The notes beneath the pieces were generated by a model. The model did not search any database, had not been told where the DNA came from, and saw nothing but the letters and a program-made list of their open reading frames with translations. Positions 44,366-56,607 of a stretch of 64,000 nt of DNA are shown here, one piece after another. The stretch's first letter is position 1; each line of letters opens with the position of its first letter. A program made the position numbers and the translations under genes. This DNA comes from Aphidius gifuensis (lineage: Eukaryota > Arthropoda > Insecta > Hymenoptera > Braconidae), in contig NC_057793.1 in assembly GCF_014905175.1 (NCBI RefSeq), forward strand, positions 14,794,869-14,858,868, read 5' to 3'.

Positions 44366-44575
44366 TTTAAAAATTTCTAAACAAAAAAAAAATTTTTATT
44401 AAAATAAATTAGTATGTGTGTGTTGAGTTGTATATGTAATTAAATAATTGTTTATATATTTTTATTAATAATAATAAATATGAAGTAAAGAAACTTACAG
44501 CTTAATTTTTCTTGTTGGTGAGTTAGTTGTTACTTGGTGCTGCTCTGAGGAACTGATGATAATGTTGAGGAAAAC

Positions 44576-44824
44576 ATGGACATTTATAGGAACACAAAGA
44601 TCTTCTCCCCCCAGAAAAAATATGATAATTTTCATTTTGCTTATTGTTTAAATTTTAAAAGAGTAGGAATTTCTATAGAAAAAAAATATCTGAGAAATGG
44701 ATTATTTGTCGGTGAAAAATATTATGAGAAATGTGACTTGTGTTATAGTTTAAATCATGGCTTTTGCTCCAGATGTTGCTCGGTTAAATATTTCCCACAT
44801 TGTAAAATAAAGAAAAATATGTAA
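44576..44824 (+). CDS. Small cysteine-rich ORF, P2 right arm (doubtful)
   Basis: 82 residues from an ATG; the C-terminal half has KCDLCYSLNHGFCSRCC and a further cysteine and histidine, which could bind zinc. No homologue is in the other copies here, since they lack this region. It may be spurious. Confidence 0.3.
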   Translation: MDIYRNTKIFSPQKKYDNFHFAYCLNFKRVGISIEKKYLRNGLFVGEKYYEKCDLCYSLNHGFCSRCCSVKYFPHCKIKKNM

Positions 44825-45171
44825 CAAAAAGAAGAAATAAATTTTTTCAGGGAAATAAGATTAAAAATTGGGAAAAAGAAAAATTTGTCAACTGAATGCC
44901 CTATTTAATGTTTGCAAACTGTGAATTCGCAGTATGTAACTCACAGCATGTTTTTGGAACATTACAAATTTTGGGAAAAAAGATTAAATTTCTTTGACGG
45001 TGAAAATGCTTTATATTTTTTCCGAGAAAATTATAACAAAAAAAAAAAAATTTTATTTAATTATTTTTACAGGAAATTTTTTTTTTTTTTTTTTTTGGAT
45101 TTGAAAAAAAACAAGAAAAAATTATTTATTTATCAATTTATTTATTTATGTAATTTATTTTATATTTTATT
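44825..45171. other. P2 right-arm intergenic sequence
   Basis: AT-rich with long A- and T-runs; an open frame at 44912-45265 is low-complexity and not believed. Confidence 0.5.
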
Positions 45172-45969
45172 TTACATATTACAATTTTCATTCGAACTTG
45201 ATTCTTTACATTTTACACAATCTTTTACTGGTACTTGTAAAAAAAGACCAATTTCATCTTCATAATCATTTTGTAAAGGATGCTGCTTACATTTTCTTAG
45301 CCCTAAAATTGTTTTATTCATTTGTTGTTTCTCTGATAATTTATCCCAGATTTGATCTATTTGATTTGGCGCAAATTTTATTATTGCCATGATTGGAAGT
45401 GAACTAATTTCTGCCTTAGCCAAATCATTTATATTTTCAACAGCACAATAATGGATAATCGATTTATTTAAACTTGGTCTGGTTGAAAAGGTTTTAATAT
45501 ACCATGATCGAAAACGTTGAACATTTTCAACTGAACATTTGTAAGTTGAACAATTAATGTGAATCCTTGAGTGTCTTATAGCTGGATGTTGTTCTTCCAG
45601 AGTTTTTATGTCTGGACAATTTAAATCATCCAAATTGAAAATTGTTGTTTGTATTTCACGTAAAACAAATTTTAACCATTTTTCTTCTCCTTTACAAATA
45701 AATATTCAAATTTTCCATTTATTGATTGATTTAAAATTGGTGAAATGTCATTATATTCTTCACAACCTTGTTCCCACGACATACCATGATGATTCATTTC
45801 ACATTTTGATACCGTTTCTGATAAGTTTCACTCAATGTGATCTATCACAAGTGGTTTAAATATTTTAGATATTGAGTCAATCTTGAACTTAATGGTTGAA
45901 TAGCTAGTTCTTTCAACACAAATAACCCTTGCTCTTCTTGAAATCCTTGAAGTCGATGAATGCAGACAT
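45172..45969 (-). pseudogene. Right-arm accessory protein, P2, frameshifted
   Basis: It starts with ATG at 45969 (MSAFIDF), matching the P0 frame at 11510. The frame changes near 45945, 45870, 45830 and 45690, then a clean 153-residue part runs to 45172, with NCSTYKCSVENVQRF and KCKQHPLQNDYEDEIG. A block equivalent to NHHGMSWEQGCEEYN is present near 45780. The conserved N-terminal FIDFQGFQ..GLFV pattern occurs in several arthropod Polintons as far as I recall, but I know of no function. Confidence 0.65.
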
Positions 45970-46145
45970 TTTATTTTATTTTATTTTTCAACTCAAATTT
46001 ATTGTATACCTTTTTCACTGAAGGCTTTGAGCTAACTAAAGATATTTTTCAAGGCTTGATTTTCAACAAATTTCTTCCCTCTTTAACTCACTACTCCCAT
46101 TTTTTTCTAATATTATTTCTATTTTACACAAAAGTAGAAAAAAAA

Positions 46146-46463
46146 TTATATATTTTTTTTAGCAGTCTTAATGGCAGATTGTAAAACATCCAATTGCTCT
46201 TTTATTTTAACATTTTCAGCCATTAAAATTCCAATTATATCACCCAATTTTTCATAATTCAATTCAACACTTTTTTTCATTTCATTGAATAATTTTAAAG
46301 TTACAACATCCTTCTCATCTTGAGGTGTTGCAACATTGCATATTCGTCGGTTGCCAATATCGAAATTATTATATTCATCTAAATTAAAGCCAATTCCAGG
46401 AGGCCCTGATCTAGGTCTATCAGCAGCCCCAACCAAATAACGACCAAACAAATCAACGCTCAT
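46146..46463 (-). CDS. Protein next to the right terminal repeat, P2 (105 aa)
   Basis: An intact frame: MSVDLFGRYLVG, then RSGPPGIGFNLDEYNNFDI and RRICNVATPQDEKDVVTL, followed by a predicted coiled coil (VELNYEKLGDIIGIL..EQLDVLQSAI). The N-terminal glycine-proline pattern followed by NV.TP..E.DVV resembles the shaft starts of fibre or tail-spike proteins, so an attachment or capsid-surface protein is conceivable; this is inference. Small Polinton genes of this kind are often placed beside the terminal repeat. Confidence 0.6.
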   Translation of the reverse strand: MSVDLFGRYLVGAADRPRSGPPGIGFNLDEYNNFDIGNRRICNVATPQDEKDVVTLKLFNEMKKSVELNYEKLGDIIGILMAENVKIKEQLDVLQSAIKTAKKNI

Positions 46464-46561
46464 TTTATAACTGGCTTAAAACTTAAAAATCGGTTAGTTA
46501 TATAATAAAAAAAGAAAATTGATAAAATAAAAACAATTATTATAAATAAATTTTTCCATTT

Positions 46562-46911
46562 ACAACAAATTTTCGAATTTTCCAGTATCACTCACCTTCT
46601 ACTTCCAACATCCAATAAGATTGAGCCGTGGTCTTGGGGATAGCGCGCTCGATTTTAAATCCGAAGTCCGTGAGTTCAAATCTTCGAAAATTTTTTTTTT
46701 CTCACAAATTTAAAAAAAAAAAAATAAAATGGCCGAAATTCGAAAAGACTCCACTCATATTCCCCACTCATATTCTCTTATTCCCCCTCTTATTCCCCTC
46801 TCTCATTCTCTCTTCTCTTACTTTCTACCCCAAATTTATTTAAATACCACCCACCCATCCCACCCACAATCTCGCGGTTTTCCGTGGTCCAGAACTCTTA
46901 TAACCCCTACT
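46562..46911 (-). repeat. P2 right terminal inverted repeat
   Basis: Reverse complement of the left repeat at 30046-30380, ending ...CCGTGGTCCAGAACTCTTATAACCCCTACT. It differs from the left copy by small indels in GA/CT-rich and A-rich tracts and by a GGCCAT box near 46730. Confidence 0.92.
46621..46690 (+). other. tRNA-like module, P2 right terminal repeat
   Basis: TTGAGCCGTGGTCTTGGGGA, then TAGCGCGCTCGATTTTAAATC, CGAAGTCCGTGAGTTCAAATC. A-box- and B-box-like elements are spaced as in tRNA genes, and an anticodon arm could pair imperfectly with TTA in the loop. It points outward, mirror image of the left copy. Confidence 0.7.
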
Positions 46912-49900
46912 GATTGCATTTTTTTTATTCTATCAAGTAACATCTTCTATCGCAGCGTCCATGTACATACATTTCATTTCTTTTAATTTATTCATGAAAT
47001 AATGAATCTTAAACAGCAGCAACTGTACCAGCGGTGAAATAAAAAAATCATTTATACCATTAAAATATTTAACAGAGTAATGAGATTTAAAATAAATTAA
47101 TGATATTTCGAATATGCGTATATATTTATATAGGTATATATAAAAAAAATTTTTTAAAATAAAATTAAATTGTATAATAAAAATTATAAATATATATTAA
47201 ATTTAAGCTGAACAACTTTATGTTCAGAAATATATGTATTACTGTCACCAATCGCGCAGAGAACTATTGATTCATGACCTATCGTGTTCATTAACAGAAC
47301 CTGGTTCCCGTAAATTTACTCGAGGACATGCTCAATGTTCACAAACTCATATACACATATATATATATTTATAACATTAAATACAAACAAAACATAATAA
47401 TAAAAAAAAAAAAAGAAAATAATTGATAATAAAAACCTGCCAGCGGATGGTAAATGTCCACAATGACAAACATAGAGTGTTTCAATCGCAAAATCATTAA
47501 TTAAAAAAAATATAATAACAATAATAATACCCATATTTTCTAAACAAAAAAAAAAAAAATTTCAAATAAACAATTTTTTAGTATACTAATAAAAGGTGTG
47601 AAATATAATAACATAATCAGGTTGCATGTTTTACATTGATTTTTCAGACAGACAATAAGTGTCTTGAAATTTATATTATATTAAAAAAATGTGGAGAAAA
47701 AATTATTTTATTATTAACATATTTTTTTATTAATAAAAAATATATTTTACATTATGTTAATAGATCATAAATAAATCGATATTGTGGTGTTATTTGCCCA
47801 CTAAAATGGTAACAAACAATGTATAAATAGCTCGTTAATAGAATGGCCATTGTACATTGGTTTTGATCAAATATATAGGTTGTTAAAACAATTTTTATTC
47901 TTTTTTTTATAGTTAATAAATATATATATATATTTTTACACTGGATTGATGTCAGCAGTATTATCAAAAAGGGCGCGGTGTGTTTATTGTCTCAATAAAT
48001 GACAGGTATTTAGTTATGTGTATATCCATTTTTTATACTTTCAATGTAAATAATTATATAGATGTTGATGTTTGGTTTGAAGTTGGGGATGACCACATGG
48101 ATTATATATATACTGGCATGGAAAAATCTAAACGTGGTATATATATATTTATAATAAAGAAAACGAGCATGTGCATCATGATGATGATCTAGGATACACC
48201 TGCTATGTTACTTTTGGGATTTTATATATGTCATTATGAGCTATACGAGAAATTAAGTTGAGGGTGAGCTTGATTAAATGCTCGTTAAGCAACTACAAGG
48301 AAAGTTGTCTGCATGCCACCCTGGCTTTTTAATTTTTTATGCAACAATGTGGCTATTAAGTCAAGATTTGATGACAATATACATTAATGTAGTTTCTTAT
48401 TTTTCACCTTTTTCCACCTCAATAAAAAATAAAAATTGATTTTTATATCAAAATTAAAAGTCATATTTATATCTTCACATATATTTAAATAATAGTACAA
48501 AAATGGATATATGGTTTGATTTTTCGTTACAAATAAATTCTAAAAATATATAAAGAAGAAAAAATTAATTGGATTTTAAATTAAGTAAATTGATAATAAT
48601 CTTTAATGTGTTGGTTGAATAAAATTTTTTTTAATTTTATAATTTAAAAATAAAATATACAAAGAAATAAGATGATCGGTCATGTCACATGCGTATACAA
48701 AGTATCCGTAAAAAATAAAAATCTGGCTTTCTTCTCTTTGATGTAATTTTTGCCTCTATTTTAAATAATAATAGTCTCTCTCCAGTTATTTGTAGAACTT
48801 CACCCACAAATTATTCGACTTGTTTATGGCAGACGGTCAGCAAAATATGTATGTCTACTTAACGCTTGACGCGGTTATTATTTTTAAAGGATGAAAAGAA
48901 CCATCGTAAGATTTATGAGGATGCTGAGATGAATGTGATCGCATATATATACAATAATAAATTTGCATTAAATAAAATTTACCAAAATGATTTGTTCAAA
49001 ACCAAAATCGTGTAAAATTCAAAAAGTCTCTCAACAATTACATACGGAAATATTTTTTTAAATTAAGAACAAAAAAAAAATTATTATTCTGCCTAGAAAA
49101 TCATACACCAATTATTTCAGATCATGAGCATCTTTTATTTAAAATTAAAAAAATTATATTAAATCTAAGTATATAAATATATAAAATGGATATAATAGTT
49201 TTAATAATCACCGATAATGCCTAATTATATAAATAATAAATGTAGCTGGATAAAATTATCTTGAATAAAAAAAATATAAATACATAATGAATAAATAATT
49301 TACAGAATTATAAAAATATAAATAAAATGTTCAATAAAGGTGGATATATATAAAACGTGCTGTTTTATAGGTATAAATAGTGAACAGTGCAAAGAAGTTA
49401 ACTTAAAAACGTGCACACATTTGTACCCAGAAAAGCGATGAGTTGATGCTTCTGATGGTGGTAAATCGAGGAACGGGTATAATATGTTTTATAAAATAAT
49501 AAAAAAAAAAAAAAAAAGCGAAAGGACGAGGACGAACGGCGTTGTGCTGCTTATGTACGCAAAGTAATTTTACACATCCCCTTTTTTAATGCATGATATG
49601 TATTTTTTTTATTTGCGTATATATGCATATTTTAATTTCGTCCTGACGCATCGACGCCGGTAGTCAGTCAGTATAAGCAAGGCGTCCCCGCGAACGACAA
49701 CACGTCCCAGCTAATTGCAACCCGGGCGATTAATGCGTATCCGGAGATACGAAAAGAAAGCCGAAGATATTTTTATCATAACGCAATCACTGTTATATTA
49801 TCTAAAAATTTTTCTAACCTTGTTATTTCCTTATAATTTTATTGACTATATAAAAAATAATTGTTTTTTCTACCTTTTTTAAAACCCTTTTATAAAGCTA

Positions 49901-50399
49901 ATAAAATAGTTAGTATATATTTTCATTTTTAATAATTATATAATAAAGTTAAATTTGATTTTTAATAATTTTTTTTATCAAAGTTTAAATGCAACTTGAA
50001 AGTGATAATTCTAATTGCTATAATTAGAAATTTATAATGATAAAAAATTACATATTATTATATATGTAAAAGTAATGACCAAATTGACGAAAATATTTTT
50101 GTTGATAGAAATTAAACAATATTTCAGTAGCATTGATAATAAAATTGAGTAAAACACGGGTTACGAATAAGGTCAATTGATAGTAAAAAAAAAAAAAAAT
50201 GTTTTCCAGTTGATTTGCATAAATATGTATCTGTTTCCAAATATAACTGCATCATCATGTGAATTAAATTTTTATCTAAAATTTTACGTAATTAAAACTA
50301 TAAAACAATTCAAGTGTGATTTTTTTTGAAAATAATTTTTAAAATATAATTTGTTAAAATTGGCTATTTATTAATGTTTTATGCCACAGCGTATTCTTT
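46912..50399. other. Probable host intergenic or intronic DNA
   Basis: AT-rich, with microsatellite-like TA runs. No coding region on either strand could be supported. A GC-richer, non-repetitive patch lies at 49630-49760, with GACGCATCGACGCCGG and CAACCCGGGCGATTAATGCG, and might be regulatory. Confidence 0.5.
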
Positions 50400-51560
50400 T
50401 AGCGTTTTATCGCCCCTCTCATTGCGTAAATTACTTATGTACATATATGTTTAATAAAACATAAATGTATACATACTGCCTGGTGCTGATGATCAAGGCA
50501 TGCAGCAACAACGACGACGAACGACGATGACGACGGAAGGAAGACGATATCGAGGGAGAGAATGTCATCCCGACGACTAAATAAAATGAAAAAGAATAAA
50601 ACAAAAATAGAGAGACCTGTTTTACCACCCGCACCCGCCGCCACCTTTCATATCATTCATTCGTAAAATATGGCGTATATGTGTGGTTTCAGTTTCCTCT
50701 CCTTCTTATTTTCAATCACTGGCTGGTTGGTCAGGTCACGGGCAACCGACAACGCGCGCGCGCATTGATTATCACCCCTCGCAATCTCTGTTACCATCGT
50801 ACAACCGTCAACCGCTGACTCTCAGTTTGCGCCGCTCGTTTCATTCGTGAGGTTGTTTTTTTACCAAGCCGTTCCGTTTTAAATTTAGTCAAACCGTTGG
50901 CTTCCCCTTCGGCCCCCGCGACCATCAATCTTCAGCAATAGTTTTAAGCGTTTTTTTCCGGTGATCCATTGGTGTTCTAAAATCTAAATCTATTCTTTCT
51001 TAATTTGCCACCCGCACTCCACCGTAGGTGGTGCCAGGTTTTTCTATAAATTATATTGTTATTATTTTTAATTTAGTGTTTAATATTTTTTGCGTGATTA
51101 TTATTATTTTATTAAATTCATACGTCGTATATTTAGAGTATATGTTTTTTCGAGTGCAGCACACGAGGTTAGAAAATCTAATGACCCATGGCGGTTGATT
51201 CGGTTTTTCGTCAAATATATCTAGTCTTTTAATAAATTTTCAAGTGTTTATCATTAAAAAATAAAATTAAAACGATCGGTTACCGGACGTCTGTAGTGCC
51301 GGTACAAGACAAATATATTTTAATTTTTACAATTGCCATACAACGAGGGCTAGGCATTCAAGTTTCTCTGAATTTTCCATATATTTTTTTTTTTTTTTCA
51401 TAAAACCACAATTATATCGTTGTCCAGGAAATTGTAATAATAATAAATTAAGATTTATTTATTTTAAATATATAATAATAAATAAATTCGGTTATAAAAA
51501 AATTCTCATTACATCCGGCGTGTCGGTCATGGCTATGACAGAACTTGGTACGTAGTAACT
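50400..51560 (+). promoter_or_regulatory. Candidate host promoter and 5' UTR region
   Basis: GC content rises here, with GCGCGCGCGCATTG at about 50755 and CACCCGCACCCGCCGCC at about 50625. A long non-coding leader-like stretch follows to 51528. A putative start codon and donor lie at its end. Interpreted as a promoter with a long 5' UTR of a host gene; a CpG-richer patch in such AT-rich DNA is the main reason. Confidence 0.4.
51529..51547 (+). CDS. Possible first coding exon of a host gene
   Basis: ATGGCTATGACAGAACTTG is followed by GTACGTAG, a good donor. The context is GGTCATGG. It would give six codons and one base. The next exon is not identified in the window. Weak evidence: short and unconfirmed. 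Confidence 0.3.
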
Positions 51561-54500
51561 AAAAACCCGTAAACATCAACCAAGCCAGCCACTCTCAAGA
51601 ACTTAAATCCGTATGAAAAAGCACCATCAAGCAGTTAATTGAGAAGACATACTATTGTAAGTAAATAAAAACAAGACTAATTATAATATTGCAAATTTGT
51701 TGGTGTGCCATTTCAATTATTAATCATTCAATTAGTCACGCAAGTATAGATCGCTAAAATTCATCGATCCAGAAATATTTACTTTGTTCATATTTACACG
51801 CACTTTTTCACTTATTTCAACCATTTCTTTTCTTGACTTGATTTTTTTTTTATTTTCTCCAAAAAGTTTCTAATGTTACCGTTATTTGATTCTTTACAGC
51901 TATTCCTTCTTCCTTCATATATTTTTTTATCTTTATTCTCCTCTTGCCCTCTTGGAATAATTTTTCTATATCTCTCCTCTTTGTTTTCAGATGCCTTTTT
52001 TTGAACATGACTCGCGTGGTTATATTGAGCAGTTGAATGCTCCACGTGGAAATCTGCTTTGGGGTTCCCTGTTGCTGTCTTGGAACCGGATAAATTCAAA
52101 GTTGAGCGAAAAAAAAATAATAATGGAGGAAAGAGGGAATAAAGGAGTAGACCGCTCCTTAACGCCGCGCCTTTGAAGCAATCTTTCAGTTTGTGAATGA
52201 GTTGAGAAAGGTCGCATGTCTTAAATATAATTCGAAAGCGTCGAAAACTTGTCTTAAAACGTACACATACATTATTTTGAGACACGCCCCATTAAATATT
52301 TTATTTAAATATATATATTTTTTAGTAATAAATAATATTAATATTACATTTTAGTTTGACGATTTAATTAAATAGTTTTTTAATTTTTTAAATAATAAAT
52401 TATAATAAAGTGGTAAAGTATTATCCTCGTTTAACAACCACCAGACTTCCCGGTTGGTTTGAAGTTGTCAAAGTATTTATTTTTTTTTTTTACTGTGTGC
52501 GGTCAATTTAAAGATTAAAATTATTTTATTTTTATAAAAAAAAAAAATTAAATATATATTTAAAAGTTTAATTTATTTATTTATATACTGTACTTTAATA
52601 TCGTGCGTTTTTTTGTGAAATAAAATTGAGTTAACCAACAAAGGCACAATTTATTTTTGAAAAAACAAAAAGAAGATTGCTCTTTTTTCTTGATTTTTAT
52701 TTAATTATTTTTTTATATAAAACTTTGCCAACGTGTATCTTAGATGCCCTGTTGTTGCAAGATAGAAAATGAAGAAAAAAAAGTAGTATAATAACGACTG
52801 TCAGCCCAACACTTTCATTGAGAGGTATCCGCCTACTGTTTCTGGTGCAAGTACTGAGAAACAAAAAAAATTAATTCAAGCTGAAATTAATATTATGTTG
52901 GCTACTACTTTAGGTTTACGATGATATATTTGCATAAAATATAATCAACAATATTATTAGTTGTTTTTAAACACAATGATTTATGGTCAACTTTTGGAGC
53001 ATTGAAATATTGTTTTTATATCATTGTTAAAAATGTAAATAATGATGCGTAAAAGAGTATTTAGAAAAATATCATGTAAAATTCTGAAAACGATGAAATT
53101 GCTGTGGATAATTTTTTCGAGAAAATTATAAAATGGTCATAAAACATTGCAGTGGGTCAAGGCGTCTAATGTATTTTTAGTATATTTTAAGTAGAAAGTC
53201 GAAATACTCAATAACGTGGTCCTTTTTTATTTTTTTTTTATCTAATCTTACTTTGTGTCCCTAAATTACCATGAAAATATTTATCCATATTTTTTTTTTT
53301 TTTATATTATTTCTATACCGATTCAGCATGATGTTGAATTCTAAAGAATTTTCCATGATCTTTTGCTTAGAGTATTTCGAGTTTTAGATAACTTTTTTTA
53401 AAAAATTCTTTTGAAGACAACAGGGGGTAGCAGAAAGTCTTCGGCCATTTTATTTTTGTAAAACGAATTAATGCTCATTATGGATATTAGACTCCGGCCA
53501 TTTGCATAAAGGCGGAGACGTTGATACAACTGGTCGAGAGATAACGAGCAACTCTTACTGTCCAATAATATTTTAGCTTGTTATTTTTTATCTTTTTAAA
53601 TTATTTATTTTCTTTATATATTTTACTCAATTTTTTTTTTTTTTTTTAATTATTAATATCGTCAATTTTCAAGTGGATCAACATTACACTTGAAATAAAA
53701 AAATATCAAATTTTACTAATCAAAAATAAAATATAAATTTCTTCATTCTAATCAGGTAGAATATATATAATTTTTTTTCAATTTTATCTAATCACTAAAA
53801 TATTTTATCATATTTTTTTTGTCCACCTTAAAAAAATATCTTTATCTTTAAAATAAAAAATAATATTTTATCGTAAAGAGATGATTATACTTTTAATATT
53901 TCTAAAATATATTTATTTTTTTTTAAATAATAAATTACACGTACACAAAAAGGATGTAAAATCGGTAAAATGGCCTCGGTTTTTTAGTCTGATCCCATGA
54001 CGACACCTGCATGTAAATGCGGCCATTATTCGGATGTTTGAATATTTAAAAATCTTCGAGAGTCTTCGTAGATAAAAAAAGAAAAAAAAAAAATTAAATT
54101 AAAAATTCGACAAGTGTATAAATATATATATATATGATGTAAAAGAATTTTGTCGCACAACTAACATTTACAATGAATAAAAAAAAAAAAATCTACTAAA
54201 GTATTTTAATAAAAAATATAAAGAAAGTGAGAAGAAAGAGGAATATAAAATGAATATATAAAAGAAAAAATGCCTTTTGATCGAGGTCTCATGACGGCAT
54301 TTTTTATTTATTGCCAGTATACCAGCACACAGTCAACTGGTGATTACATATAAAACTTGTTTGAGATGATCTTTCTCCCTCTTTTCATTTCTCATCATTA
54401 TCATCATCATCATCATCCTACCACATTAAAACCACTCTATTCGTTGTTCATTCAATATTAATATCATTATAATTCACATTGTCAAATTCAATGTGATTAT

Positions 54501-55204
54501 AATCACAAACAAACTCAATCTTTCTTCATACAAAAAATCAAGATTGTCATTTCATTAACTAAATTATTTCGTTTATATTTTATCTAACTCTTTTGTACAT
54601 TTCTATGCTATTGTAAAACACTAATTTATTTTATAATTTCTCCATAAATTTAGACTCGAAATAAAAAGCAGTTTAGAAATATTTTTTTTTATAAATTGTT
54701 GGTAAAAAAAAATGTAGAGAAAAATTTAGAAACATCAACTCTTTTTACTGTGAAATTTTCTACTCTTTTCAGGATATTATATTGAGTTTTTTAAAATTAT
54801 AATTCAGTGAAGTATATAAATATTAATTTTATAAAAAAATAAACAGGTCAAGTAAATAATCAAAGGTTAATAATGAAATGCGCGAAGCACTTTGGAACAA
54901 CACACACACCCATGGATGCTGAAAATTAATCAACGAGCGGAATATCTGTTCACATCTTACCGGGCAGCATTAGATTTAAGTTAGAATTTTCTAATACTGT
55001 CAGGTAAAGATGTCGTCAGGGTTTCGATTTCATCAATAATATAATTATTATAATTTCATCGATATTTTTAATTTTTTCAACATACAAAACTACTCGCTAA
55101 CAAAAAAAAAAAAAAAATGAATTAAATTATTTTATGTATTTTATAACGCTCATTTATATATGGATTATATTCATCTTCTGTAAATGGATATTACAAGTAT
55201 AATC
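51561..55204. other. Probable host intron or intergenic DNA
   Basis: No supported gene. The open frames at 51812-52285 (both strands) have no recognisable content. Locally less AT-rich, non-repetitive blocks occur at 53410-53570 and 53985-54050 and might be conserved regulatory sequence. A CAT-rich simple repeat lies at about 54385-54420. Confidence 0.45.
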
Positions 55205-55304
55205 NNNNNNNNNNNNNNNNNNNNNNNNNNNNNNNNNNNNNNNNNNNNNNNNNNNNNNNNNNNNNNNNNNNNNNNNNNNNNNNNNNNNNNNNNNNNNNNN
55301 NNNN
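55205..55304. other. Assembly gap of exactly 100 N
   Basis: 100 unknown bases, a conventional size for a scaffold gap of unknown length. Sequence after it resembles the P2 left arm near 32380, sequence before it does not. The P3 left end is therefore lost at the gap. Confidence 0.98.
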
Positions 55305-55730
55305 TTAAAAATTTTTACATAAATTAACAAAAAAAGAGAGATGAATAAATAAATTATAAAGAAATAAATAATTATATATGAATTATATATGAATAAATGA
55401 AATGGGAAAATAAGAATAAACACGTGCACGAACGAAATAATAGCAAGAGTAATGAGATGGAAAAGTTTTATGATATGTAAAATAAAAAGAAAAACAATTA
55501 TAGAATAAATTAATAGAATAAATTAATAATAAATAAATGGTGAAAAATAAATATTAGTAAAGTTTAAAGAAAAATAGAAAGAAAAGATTAGTATAAAAAA
55601 AAAGATAAGCACATGCACCAATGAAATAATAAAAATTAAGAGAATAATTAAGTTGTATATTACAAAAAAAAAAAAAAAAAAAAAATTGAATTGAAAATTA
55701 AAAAAGAAAAATTATATTAAATTTACTTAC

Positions 55731-55787
55731 TTCTCTCATTAAATTTCCACGATACTCTCTTAAAATAACACTTGGACGTGGAACCAT
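55731..55787 (-). CDS. First exon of left-arm gene B, P3
   Basis: 19 codons from ATG (MVPRPSVILREYRGN) to a GTAAGT donor, the same length and start as the P2 exon at 32821 and the length of the P1 exon at 20826. The remaining exons would lie to the left, but the sequence up to the gap shows none, so they are lost or in the gap. Confidence 0.6.
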
Positions 55788-56417
55788 GATTATGAATAAA
55801 AGGATTTAATTTGAGGATAAGGTTGCAGGCAAGGATGCAGGTTGAAATGAAAAGACCTTATAACCCTAAAAAGGGTAGGAAAATCAGGTGGTTCTAGGAT
55901 TTTTCTCTAGAGAGAACTTTGAACCAATGGTAAAATTTATAAAGATTTCAAGCAATAAAAAAATCCCCTACCCCCTGATTCTAGCGCCATTAGTTTTCAC
56001 CATGTAACTGGAAAATTTAAAACTAATTCAAATTGAAGATCTTTCTAAAAATTTGACGCCATTTTTTCGTTTTAACCAATAGGAAAATTCGATGGTGTTG
56101 TTCATGGCATAATCTAGCGGAAAATGTTTGAATTAAGAAAAAAAAAAAATGGATGAAATATTAGGCGCGAAATTATTCAATTTATTATTATTATTTTTTT
56201 TTTTTTTGCTTATTTTCCTCATTATTTTAGATGAGAAAATAAGAAAATCTTCAGTCAAAATTGGTTCATTCTCGAGTTAGGGTCGTTTTTTTTTTCTTTG
56301 CTATACAAACTATTTTTTTTCTTTTATTATTTTAAACATAAAAAAATAAATAAAAATATTTAAGTTTACCTTTTTTTTCTCAATTATTTTCAAGAGTGTT
56401 AATTGTATTTTTTTTAT

Positions 56418-56607
56418 TATAATATAAAGGTAAGTTTGAATTTTAAGTTTTTATAATAATAATAATAATAATATCAATTTTCATAATTTAAGTTCAACTA
56501 CTATTTTGTGGAAAAACTTGTTTCCATTTTTTAAGAAATTATTTTTTAATATTTTTATCTTTTTTTTTTTTCTTTACAGATAAATCTTTTGTTAAATAAT
56601 ATTAAAA
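56418..56607 (+). promoter_or_regulatory. P3 polymerase promoter and leader intron
   Basis: An AATATAAAG element ends in the donor AAAG|GTAAGT. The acceptor TTCTTTACAG ends at 56579, giving an inferred 150-bp leader intron (56430-56579), 28 bp before the ATG. Same plan as P2. Confidence 0.5.

Larger units (their letters stand above)
30046..46911 (+). mobile_element. Polinton/Maverick P2, complete end to end
   Basis: A 16.9-kb element bounded by inverted repeats starting AGTAGGGG(G)TTATAAGAG. It has every core Polinton gene: DNA polymerase, integrase, ATPase, protease, penton and major capsid proteins. It also has a PLA2-domain protein and several accessory genes. The length is in the usual 15-20 kb range. 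ATPase, PLA2, protease and penton frames are intact; polymerase, integrase and capsid have frameshifts. The flanking 6-mers (ATTATT left, GATTGC right) do not match, so no target duplication is seen. Confidence 0.93.

Noticed and set aside
44912..45265. 117-codon frame in the P2 right arm
   Set aside because: Low-complexity lysine and phenylalanine tracts from homopolymer runs; overlaps a better supported minus-strand gene.
51812..52285. 157-codon minus-strand frame in host DNA
   Set aside because: No recognisable domain, low-complexity ends, overlapping frames on both strands of similar length; probably chance.
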